Under the pieces are notes generated by a model. It was not told where the DNA came from. It did not search any database and worked only from the letters and a program-made list of their open reading frames with translations. Both the position numbers and the translations under genes were made by a program. A stretch of 64,000 nucleotides of DNA from Leguminivora glycinivorella (Eukaryota > Arthropoda > Insecta > Lepidoptera > Tortricidae): assembly GCF_023078275.1 (NCBI RefSeq), contig NC_062983.1, positions 13,633,001 to 13,697,000 of the forward strand, read 5' to 3'. Of this stretch, positions 13,701-21,554 are shown in pieces; position 1 is the first letter of the stretch, and each line of letters begins with the position of its first letter.

Positions 13701-15172
13701 GCAACCACCAATAAACTACTGCCACCTACTGTGTTACTCGATACAAATATCGGGCTCAGCTTATAGTGGAGAACGTTTCCAAAGTCGAGAAGAAATATTT
13801 GTAAATCGAATAGGCAATTTGTTCGGAAACATAAATCCAGTTTACCTGGAAAAGCGAACTCCAAGTGTTCCAAATTATAGGTTACAATTCAATTAGTGAA
13901 GACACATGACATGTGCGAGTTGAACTAAGTACATAACTACTCTTGTTGAACTAAGAACTAAGTTCTCGTGCAGATTGATTGTCGCCTCGAGGCATGGAAC
14001 GTAGATCGTGTTCCAATGCGGATGCAAGGCAATGTTATTGAAATGTAACTTTGTTTGCTGTAAATCCTGCAGTCTCCCGTACCCATATGGACCTTATTTA
14101 TTGGATTTATCAAACTTCGCAAAAATGATTCAGTCGATTAAGTAGGCGAAAAAATTCAAATATTCATTCGTCATCTCAAAATTACGCTTTAAAATCTATT
14201 TATTCTTCAAAATTATCCTTATTCAATTAAAAACCTCTCGCCGTCGTATCGTATAACCCGTCAATAGCTAAGCAAAATGACTTATTACCATTACAAATTG
14301 TGGTCGCCCTGTAACCACTTCATCTCCGTAAACTAATTTCTCCGTAAATTACTAAGCCCGAGGAAAACAATTCAACAAAGTTTGCGCACAGAGTTGTTCC
14401 GCCTCGTTTCGGGATTATGTAAAAGGCTTCATTACATTTCAGGAATTAGTTAAGACAAAGCTGGGTCACTTTATTTTTTATGCAAACAGTAAATTTAATA
14501 ATGATACGGATGTTTAACGCTTATAGTTCGGCCTTGTTTCAGGATTATGTAAAGAGGGTTCGGGTTCATAAAATTTCAGCAACTTTATCAGACAAAATCG
14601 GGTCAGTTTGTTTATGCGATTATTAAATTTAATAAATGATACGGAGCGTTTACAAATAAAGGAGGCTTTGTTATTACTTAATAGATTTACTAAGTAAATG
14701 GGTACCATCAGTCCCATCGGACAACGATGAAAGGAAACCTTGTTTGCAATAAAGAGCCAGATGCCCCATGCGATTCTTAAACTAGAACTGCCGGTAGACT
14801 TCGAAATGCTGATAGACACTTTTACAAATAGATTTTTGCGGGTATTAGATACTTAAGTAGGTATATTGATTACTAAACCCATAGGCTTGCGGGTAGCTGA
14901 CAAAGTACAACCACGATCCCCTGCCCCACATGTTCAGCAAGTACGATTTTATCTAATGCAAAGCATTGTTCACAGGAGGAAGCGGTAGCACAGTAAACGA
15001 CTCTTTGAGCTCAACAACTTCATCTGGCATCACGATTGAGACATCAGACTCTAGTACGTCAGAATCAACTGTATCAAGCTCGGAGGCGCCCCTATCAACT
15101 AAATCCTCTAGTCTTAGCCTCCCGGGGAACAAGACGAGCGGCGAGCGAGCAGACAACTCTAGCGTCACATGA
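4797..15172 (+). CDS. InaF-motif single-pass membrane protein (two exons)
   Basis: Exons 4797-5115 and 14976-15172 give about 171 aa. The start is ATG at 4797 in a good context (CCACC before it). Seen: a Gly/Ala/Ser-rich N-terminus, then a basic segment YERKRDKKSVRV at residues 38-49 running into one membrane helix to about residue 74 (core VFCVSLAAIMLSLYYVFFW). This matches the InaF motif of insect inaF and vertebrate INAFM proteins; Drosophila INAF supports TRP channel function. The C-terminus (exon 2) is Ser/Thr-rich and disordered. The donor CCG|GTAGGT is phase 1 and fits the acceptor TTCACAG|GA, keeping frame to a TGA stop. Exon 2 is the less certain part: the last ~28 residues of exon 1 are not conserved enough to prove the frame. 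The 9.9-kb intron is full of transposons. A GC-rich exon 1 suggests a CpG-island-like promoter. Confidence 0.7.
6077..6205. repeat. MITE with AGGGCCAGTTGC ends
   Basis: About 129 bp with inverted ends AGGGCCAGTTGCATCAACCA and the mirror of TGGTGCAACCGGCCCT. Non-coding, in the InaF-gene intron. Elements with this end wording are common in insect genomes. Confidence 0.7.
6427..7734 (+). mobile_element. Dead mariner-type transposon of the DD37E group
   Basis: 1308 bp bounded by 23-bp perfect inverted repeats (GGTAAAGGTTGAACACGCC AAAA; right end mirrored at 7712-7734). TA follows the right end. The left flank is GA, consistent with a TA target site altered by one base. Inside, in order, are a helix-turn-helix N-terminus (about 6620-6855), the first catalytic Asp in VLMDGETY (about 7015-7040), the second in FWPDLARC (about 7300) and Glu in LRPIEEYW (about 7410). 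There are 37 residues between the last two, i.e. DD37E, like the ITmD37E elements of mosquitoes. The reading frame is split by stops and frameshifts into at least three pieces, so it cannot make transposase. It lies in the InaF-gene intron in sense orientation. Confidence 0.85.
6620..7532 (+). pseudogene. Broken DD37E transposase
   Basis: Fragments at 6620-6856 (DNA-binding half), 6837-7055 (linker and first Asp), about 7056-7337 (frame-disrupted part with PGQEFYTSK-like text) and 7338-7532 (C-terminal half with the catalytic Glu). All triad positions remain recognisable but no single frame spans them, which points to inactivation followed by indels. Confidence 0.8.
7767..9070 (+). repeat. 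Unclassified repeat family C, copy 1, split by a hAT-like insertion
   Basis: Left part 7767-8185 and right remnant 9049-9070. It starts TTTTCCCCTCACTAGCTCGG. The first 200 bp or so end in the mirror GTGAGGGGAAAA, making a foldback half. A second internal hairpin follows (AGGATTCTAT...ATAGAATCCT). It should end TTGTATAAC...AAATAACTATT as in the other copies, but the tail is interrupted after TTTATAAC by the 8186-9048 element. A 62-codon minus-strand ORF here recurs in copy 3 only because the repeat does. Confidence 0.75.
8186..9048. mobile_element. hAT-like non-autonomous element with TTAACG arrays
   Basis: 863 bp with inverted ends CATAGCTGGGCA...TGCCCAGCTATG and an exact 8-bp target duplication TTTATAAC on both sides, typical of hAT transposons. 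Both subterminal zones are crowded with GTTAACGG/ATTAACG words in both orientations, likely transposase-binding sites. The centre has no ORF. It is inserted into repeat family C copy 1. Confidence 0.85.
9071..11471. other. InaF-gene intron, unremarkable part
   Basis: No coding exon, RNA gene or clear transposon end found. Short ORFs are AT-rich and unsupported. Confidence 0.5.
11472..11874 (+). repeat. Unclassified repeat family C, copy 2 (complete)
   Basis: About 403 bp, the best full copy. Left end TTTTCCCCTCACTAGCTCGG, then CACGTGTTTTGTC, an internal mirror of the left end (CTATAGTGAGGGGAAAA at about 11671-11687), and the hairpin AGGATTCTAT/ATAGAATCCT flanking CCACTCGCTTCGCTCGTGG. It ends TATAACAATTAAATAACTAT. 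Non-coding; superfamily unknown to me. Confidence 0.75.
12301..12745. repeat. Hairpin MITE family D, copy 1, split by repeat family C
   Basis: Left part 12301-12396 and right remnant about 12722-12745. Ends are GGCAGGCAAG and CTTGCCTGCC-like, with GTCGCGCGATAAAT and GATGTTTTATCATTT in the arms. The intact relative at 36744-36864 shows that the right arm is cut at TTTATCATTT and resumes at ATTGCGCGACC after a family C insertion. Confidence 0.8.
12397..12721 (+). repeat. Unclassified repeat family C, copy 3 (internally deleted)
   Basis: Same ends as copies 1 and 2, but about 100 bp containing the second hairpin (CTCGCAAG...CGGCGTTAAAATAC) are missing after GTGTGTTAAAAAA. It is inserted in the right arm of the family D MITE. 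The trinucleotide ATT may be the target duplication. Confidence 0.75.
12842..13004. repeat. GC-rich hairpin element bounded by TTAA
   Basis: About 163 bp. Ends TTAAAGGTAGCATTCGGATC and the mirror of GGATCCGAATGCTACCTTAA, with GC-rich arms (GCTGCCGGG/CCCGGCAGC). TTAA at both ends suggests a piggyBac-type non-autonomous element, although the left end has one extra A. The overlapping ORFs on both strands are palindrome artefacts. Confidence 0.7.
13005..14395. other. InaF-gene intron, unremarkable part
   Basis: Several 60-110-codon ORFs exist but share no family resemblance and lie on both strands. No exon is called. Confidence 0.45.
14396..14655. repeat. Diverged tandem duplication, two 130-bp units
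   Basis: Unit 1 (14396-14525) and unit 2 (14526-14655) share, in order, GTTCsGCCTyGTTTCrGGATT, ATGTAAA, ATTTCAG, GACAAA, GGGTCA, TTTATGC, TAAATTTAATAA and ATGATACGGA. This is a head-to-tail local duplication in the intron about 320 bp before exon 2 of the InaF gene. Confidence 0.75.
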
Positions 15173-16976
15173 CAAACGAATTTAGAATAATAACATTCGA
15201 ATGTAGTTCCATACCCTCAAATATTCGTAGCGCCAATCGGTATAGTCATGGCGACAGGCTATTCAAAACTACAAGAGAACTATTTGCCTAAAACAGGTCA
15301 ATGTTTTAAATCACCATCTTATCTTCGATTCAAGTTTGCTATGCTCCAGAGCCTGAAAAGGTTGTAGATTGTTATAAAAACGCTATTACCTATTCAAGAG
15401 GATAAATCAGTGATGAGCTGCTTATACCGAACAAGCAGACCTGGCACTAAAGAATACGGATCAAAAACTTTCTGAACAATAATTAAATGAAAAAAAATGT
15501 ATAAATATTATAATATAAAAGCATCACATGACGTTAAACGGTGCTTCATTGTATAGGTAGAACCTATATAACCAGTGCCGTGCCGTTTCAACGGTTAACC
15601 CCTCGTATGCTTAGATACGGATCCGTGCGTGGGAATATCTATTGTTTTAAATGTCAAGGTCACTATTTCAATGATCAAAATTGACAGGCCGCATACGAGG
15701 GGTTAACGAGCATTTAAAATTCATACCTGTCGCCTGCGCTATTCCGTTCTTAAACCTTATTGGGTAGTTACACGTATAGTATTTAAAAGTTATAAGCAAA
15801 GAGTCTTGATTTAATGGATCGCCGTTACTTTGAAAAACATCTGACCCCAGGTTAGTGCAATGATATTTTATTTACAACAGAGCTTCAAACTCATGAATAA
15901 ACAAGTTAAAAAGTAACGAAGTTAATTTCATCAGAAAAATTCGACACTGGTCGAATAAGCAAACTCAAATTCAACTCATTTTAATTACGAATTACTTATG
16001 CCGAGTATGCGGCAAGTTCAATTGATCGTGCCTGAAAACCTTTGTTTATATAAGTATAAAGTAATGTTGGTTTTCTACCCGCTTAAAACTACATCTGGTA
16101 CGCGTATAAACTAAATGCTGCGCGCGTATAAGCACTAAGCACGTAACGCCGCAACGACCGTAAAGAAAAAGGCGCTAGTCTGATACCGCCCTTAGCGTTG
16201 CATGTGAATGCCGCATTAGGTGAACTGTAATTACGGCACTCGTCAAAGTATCGGCGATTTCTAGTCACTGGCGCCAATCACATCAAAGGCTGAACTAACA
16301 CCAATATTAAACGACAGATTACTAGTGATATTCATGTATAATTTCCTAGTTGCCTAATTAGCATAAGGTGAAGGTTATTTCTTCAGATATTTACTAAAAT
16401 AATTTATACTTAGTGTTAAGTGTTAACAAATATGTTTAGAGATTTATTTACTCATACACATTACATTATCGGTGTTAGACCAAGTTGCTGATCTCATTTA
16501 TTTTGCGTGTATCGTCTGACATATCCTCACCGTAGCTACTGTATACGTGTATACCTAGCCTTACCAAGAGTTTGACACTGAGTTTGAGTAACTTACTTCC
16601 TTAATACCTATAGCTCGTACTATTGTAATTTGTAATATGCCCGAGAATGAAATGAAATCCATAGAAAGATAAGTTACGCAGACGATCTTAAATTCTTACG
16701 TCAGTGTCAAATTGTGGCAAGGCTACTATTTGTATAGAATAAGTTCACGTCTTACTATTTCCAAGTCTCTGTAGTGCCTGTAGAAATAAGTATGGTTGGT
16801 AAGTTCACGAAACGTGTCCATGTATTCAATACGTCCATCAGTCTTCTGTAATATTAACGAACAAGAGCAATAAAATTATCGAATGCCTTAAGAATAGCGG
16901 TACTCTTGATATTTCCCTCGTGGTGGTAAGCAGATACTGTAGCCTATGAAAACTTGAAAGTTTTAAACTCAGTGGT
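15173..16976. other. Gene-free stretch downstream of the InaF-motif gene
   Basis: Holds one loose inverted repeat (next entry). No coding exon supported. The 3' UTR of the InaF-motif gene should lie in the first part (for example AATATAAAAG and AATAATTAAATG around 15480-15520), but no unique polyadenylation site can be assigned. Confidence 0.45.
15594..15707. repeat. Short inverted repeat, 17-bp arms
   Basis: GTTAACCCCTCGTATGC and its mirror GCATACGAGGGGTTAAC are perfect arms around an 80-bp spacer. This resembles a worn MITE. Confidence 0.6.
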
Positions 16977-16977
16977 A

Positions 16978-17113
16978 CAGTCAACCAATTGGAATCCTAG
17001 GCCACTGTAGAACTATGTCATAGTGACGTTATAAATCAGATTGTAAGAAATCTCTCACTGATTCTCATTTTGACATAGTTGTAGAGTGGCCTAGGGTTCC
17101 AATTGGTTGACTG
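16978..17113. repeat. MITE with CAGTCAACCAATTGGAA ends in a TA site
   Basis: 136 bp. Arms of about 50 bp, CAGTCAACCAATTGGAA[T/C]CCTAGGCCACT and the mirror copy, flanked by TA on both sides. This fits a Tc1/mariner-type non-autonomous element. Confidence 0.8.
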
Positions 17114-17564
17114 TACTTATCACATGAGTATCAACTTTTATCTAAATATTCGTTGTATCACTTGAACCATAGAAAAAAAAATAGTTTTTACTGCATTCTG
17201 ACCACCTTAAACAAAATTTTATTTATGTTGAGTGTTCGTCAACTTTAGTTAATTAAATCACATATTTCATTCACAAGTCCTGTACAAGTCGTGTTGTAGT
17301 AGAGAACTCATTGTGTAATATATTTTTAAATAATATTAAATCATTTGTTTATTTCACTCCAAACTCCAACCACCTACGAGACCTACACCTATAGTACACT
17401 CAAGGATATTAATTGTTGAGCCATTTAGAGGCCACAATAATTTTGCTAATTCATAGTTAAGCTATGACGTATCCAGTATAAAATGAGCTACAAATGGTGT
17501 CACGCCGAGCGCGATGTAAATTGGTAAGTGGTATTGAATAGGTTACTACTTTGTCATGTGGCAA

Positions 17565-17648
17565 CACTGACAGCTCGAATGACAGCACCAATGGCGGGAA
17601 GGAAGCAGTATGGCGTTATAGGAGCTGCCATTCGAGCTGTCAGTGTGT
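17565..17648. repeat. Small hairpin inserted beside the left TIR of the 3.43-kb element
   Basis: CACTGACAGCTCGAATG and its mirror CATTCGAGCTGTCAGTG flank about 50 bp. Removing it brings TGTAAC next to GTGGCAACA, as seen at the right TIR, so it looks like a later insertion. Confidence 0.6.
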
Positions 17649-18297
17649 AACAGAACAAGCGTCTATGACGAGGAAATGGACTCGTTATTACATATAAAAC
17701 TTACGACAAATCAACTTTTCCTTGACCAACCTTTTGGTGCATATTTCCTTCGGGATTTCATTGAATATTTTAACAAATAATATCTGTGATGGTTAATCAC
17801 ATGTTTTGTCGCGTCATCACTCATAGAATTCACTATAATTCGATGCACAACTTATTGGAAAAAAACTTATTTACAAACTATATTCACATGGATGGATCGT
17901 TGACACTAACAATCTGATCTGTCAAACGAATGGCGTTCCGATATTGCGTCTTGGTTCCAATTACAAGTCAGAGAGGTAATAATTACTAATATTGATTATT
18001 ATACTTTCTGAATATATCATTCAATGTAACAATTAGGAACAAATGTGATCTTTCATTGCGAAGTTACTTACTAAATTGATTTAAACAATCTTTCACAAAA
18101 TAATATTTACGTAAAAATATTTATCGATTTACGGAATGTTCCACTACTGGATCAGATAGGAATCAATATCAATAGCTCTGTCTCTCTCTAAAACACGTGC
18201 AATCATGCAGGTGTTACTACTGATAGGTAAACGATTATTTGCTGAGAGAACATGGACGTTAAATGTATTGGGTGTACGGATTAGTAAACAAAGCAGT

Positions 18298-18636
18298 CTC
18301 CAGTCTCCAGTATGTCTCCAGTCTCCATTATGTCTCTGTTATGTCTCCATTATGTCTCCAGTCTCCAATATGTCTCTGTTATGTCTCCATTCTGTCTCCA
18401 GTATGCCTCCAGTCTCCATTATGTCTCCATTATGTCTCCACTATGTCTCCATTATGTCTCCAGTATGTCTCGAGTCTCCATTATGTCTCCAGACTCCAGT
18501 ATGTCTCTGTTATGTCTCCAGTCTCCAGTATGTCTCTGGTTTGTCTCCATTATGTCTCCAGTCTCCATTATGTCTCTGTTAAGTCTCCAGTATGTCTCCA
18601 GTCTCCATTATGTCCCCAGTCTCTGTTATGTCCCTA
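18298..18636 (+). repeat. GTCTCCA tandem array
   Basis: About 340 bp of TATGTCTCCAT (11 bp), TATGTCTCCAGTCTCCAT (18 bp) and TATGTCTCTGT units. No stop codon occurs in any plus-strand frame for about 125 codons. The Ser/Leu/Cys/Val/Tyr-rich ORFs on all three frames are therefore not protein evidence. Confidence 0.9.
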
Positions 18637-18644
18637 ATAGATAC

Positions 18645-18731
18645 TATAAAAGGGTCGGAGCGAGCCGACGCGCGTCATTCTTAAAATATCTACAAGACTA
18701 ACAGTGTCTCTGGCTTTCGTGTATTATACTG
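18645..18731 (+). promoter_or_regulatory. TATA box, initiator and first-exon donor next to the array
   Basis: TATAAAA at 18645. TCATTC (matching TCAKTY) at 18675-18680 places the likely start A at 18677, 32 bases after the T of TATA. A strong splice donor CTG|GTGAGTG follows at 18731/18732, which would give a 55-base first exon. It sits 10 bases after the GTCTCCA array. This looks like a focused Pol II promoter carried by the 3.43-kb element, probably for a non-coding transcript. Confidence 0.55.
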
Positions 18732-20927
18732 GTGAGTGAAGTTATTCTGCTATTGTTTCTCTGTTTGTTTTTACTTAGAAATTATTCTAAGTGATTGTAA
18801 ACTTTGAAATTGTGTCTCTGTGTGATTGTGCGGGGACAATATCGTCGTACAGTTGAACTTAGACCTGTGGTGGAATTGCTTTACCGTCAGTTGTGGGGTT
18901 TATTTTAGTGTTCTATTTATTGTGTAGTGTTACATTTCAATTAAAGTGTATAGTGAAGTTTTCTGTGCTTTGTTTCATGAGTGCCGTTAAGCAATACAAA
19001 GACTGGGTCGATGTATGGCTGGTGTTTGGAGATAAGTCTGTGTTTGGTTTTGTAGGGAGTAATTCTTGCAAAACTAAGCTTAATAGCACGTAAAGGAAAC
19101 TTCACTCGTTTGTTTAGTTGGTCAGTAAAATTGAACTTAGTAACTTTCTATGGGGTTATTTTATGAGAGTTATAAGCCAGATCATTGTTTGTGACAGACT
19201 GTTGTCCGGTTAAGCGCTTTATACCTTGCGGTGTTAAACATAAGGCGTTTAGGAGTATTTTTGTTCCAAGTGGAGGCTTGGGCGCTTTTTTATATTTACA
19301 AAAGCGTACTTTCTCACCGGTCTCAAAGAGTCCAACTGTTAGATAGAAGTGAGGACTTTCACGATTGACGAAAGACATTAGGAGTAATCCTTGCTCACTG
19401 AAGTCGGCAGTATTTGAGGCTGGGGTCCTATATATAAATATAATTATTTACTCGGTGCTCTGGTTCATGCTGGTGTGGGTCGCTGGGGATTTCGGTTGTG
19501 ATCGATCCATATCTAAGTTTGATCGCAGCTGGGTTTCCCATGTGGCTGGTACTGGTGTGTCCTAGAATACTGGATATATACACGGATAGGGCGATCTACT
19601 CTCTGCTACCCTAGCCTGCGGGCAAAAGCAGAGGAGGGAACCAGAACACAAGCCTATAGGTTGCTTATCTCAGCTTCGCTGGCTGAACTGTACAGCTTAT
19701 AGTAGGGATACGCTAGTGCATATTCTGAACATTAGATCTATGGTAAGTGATGGTCTGTGTTTCAGATATGTTAGAGTAGGGAAAACGATAGGAGTAGGGT
19801 AGAGTCATACACAATTTCTATGAAATTAGGGTTGTTTTACGATTGGTCTTGAAGTATAATTAATAGGCGTGTATTTCTATGGATTAAATGGACTTTAAAT
19901 GTGGTGTTTACTATCTTAAACTATGTGGTAAAACTGTTAATTTATAAAATCTCTTATTACTTAATTTATCTGAGTGAAATTAATAATTGTGGTAGCAATT
20001 TCTGATCTTTTGGTGTGGCGGCGGGACGCTGTGTGTTGCTAACTAGTTTTTCAAGGTAAATTCTATCAAATTGGCTAGGGAAACAAACAGTCTTTGGAAT
20101 AAAAGGATTTGTTTGTTATAGGGTCCAGTGGCATGCGAGCGCCGTCCACTGATGGAAAGTCAAAAGCTTAGATGAGTTAGTAGACTTACTTAGTTCTCAT
20201 AAAAGTTAGCGACTGCTCGGTGTTTCGATAAAACATTAGAAAGATCGAGAAGTTATGGTCTATTAGCAGTATTGGGAAAAAGGGGGGTTTAGCTAGGGAA
20301 AAAGAAACAAAATAAAAAAGGGGTTAGTTCATAGATAGATAGCCCTTCAGGCTTACTTGCTTAGGACCCTGATAAAGTGGTTTGATCAGGTTAAGGGATT
20401 CAAACGGCATCGTAAGGCAGTCCTGCAACTCGAATCCATTAATAGGTCGTAGCCGATGATTACCAAAATATTTTTAAATATTTATTTCATGTATGTTTCA
20501 CTCACTAACTTCTATACTAAAAATTTCTGCATTACGTCATTAATTTTTTCACTCATAACTTTCTAGGCCTAAATCTGATAAAATGCTCTTCTATAACACT
20601 ATATTATTATGCTACAATAACTTTTATCCTTCTTTAAAATATAAATAAATAAAAATTTAAATATAAGTCTAAAATACAGCTGATACTCATTAAAGGATCT
20701 AGGTTATCGCGGTTCACATCGAAGGGTTCTACTTATTCACGCTAGACGACACGAGGCCAAATTTACGGGGTATATTTAAAGGGAGGTTAACCATACTGTT
20801 GGTTAGTCAAGTAAGTAAGTAAATAAGTAAGGTGAGCGGAGGTTTAGTTACAAATGTTGCCACATGACAAAGTAGTAACCTATTCAATACCACTTACCAA
20901 TTTACATCGCGCTCGGCGCGACAAATG

Positions 20928-21242
20928 GATAAACAATTAAAGTCTGTGACCGCACATAGTTAAGTATCGCAGTGCATCCGGGGTTAGTTTTGAATAAAAA
21001 CCATTACAGTAATATGAACATGATAATTATTTTATTTATGTTATGATTTTAAAATGTGAAAGTATTTACAAACTACAACAAAACAACAAACAATGACAAA
21101 TTTTTCATAACAAAGGAAACTATTTCCTTATTTCAACATTCACGTCATAGTAAATATGATGCAACACGATCTATAAGTCAACAAGGTTCAATCATGAAAA
21201 TGAACCCTGTTCATAACAGTGAAACTCAAAATCGTAGTACTT
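20928..21242. other. Spacer between the 3.43-kb element and UTP25
   Basis: AT-rich. A 78-codon plus-strand ORF at 21056-21292 runs into the next MITE and has no recognised similarity. Confidence 0.5.
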
Positions 21243-21413
21243 CAGCTTGGCAAAAAAGAGGAGAAATGGAACTAATTTTTTTTTTATCATAGCAACACTT
21301 AACTGTTCTCATTGAAAAGTAGTGTCAAAATCTGTCAAAATAGTTGCCACATGCAAACCATTTTGCATAGACGGTGGCGCCCCTATTATTTTCTACTCTT
21401 TTTTGCCAGGCTG
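21243..21413. repeat. MITE with CAGCYTGGCAAAAAAGAG ends
   Basis: 171 bp with inverted ends CAGCTTGGCAAAAAAGAG and the mirror of CTCTTTTTTGCCAGGCTG. It lies just downstream of the decayed copy of the last UTP25 exon. Confidence 0.75.
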
Positions 21414-21423
21414 TACCCAAAGT

Positions 21424-21545
21424 TAAGCCTTGAATGATCATGTGCACGGGCTTGTGGGAGCGCAGGACGGAGGCGACTCGTCGCACTTGCACATCAGCGT
21501 TGTCACTGCCATGTTTAACAGCTGCTAAACGTACTTGTTGGTTAG
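21424..21545 (-). pseudogene. Decayed copy of the last UTP25 exon
   Basis: Reverse-strand text runs parallel to exon 8: AACATG-CAGTGACAACGCTGATGTGCAA is followed by GTCCTGCGCTCCCACAAGCC and CGTGCACATGATCAT. The peptide RVASVLRSHKPVHMII mirrors RVAAILRSDKPVHMYI of the true exon. About 40 bp of the centre are missing and the proper stop is gone. It lies 10 bp beyond the true stop, head-to-tail. Confidence 0.75.
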
Positions 21546-21554
21546 AACATAAAG

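Larger units (their letters stand above)
17498..20927. mobile_element. 3.43-kb element with 68-bp TIRs and 5-bp TSD
   Basis: The first 68 bp (starting TGTCACGCCGAGCGCGATGT) recur inverted at the far end (ending ACATCGCGCTCGGCGCGACA) with one mismatch; 64 of these bases are uninterrupted. AATGG lies directly outside both ends as a 5-bp target duplication. It carries no transposase I can recognise, so it is non-autonomous. Contents from left: an inserted hairpin, about 600 bp of plain sequence, a GTCTCCA array, a TATA/Inr promoter with a splice donor, then about 2.1 kb of non-coding sequence with AATAAA near 20644. The TGT...ACA termini and 5-bp duplication recall Ginger-type or retroviral-integrase-type chemistry, but the superfamily is unproven. 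Confidence 0.8.

Noticed and set aside
18205..18701. Three overlapping ORFs of 124-129 codons
   Set aside because: They are readings of the GTCTCCA array in three frames, with no complexity or conservation.
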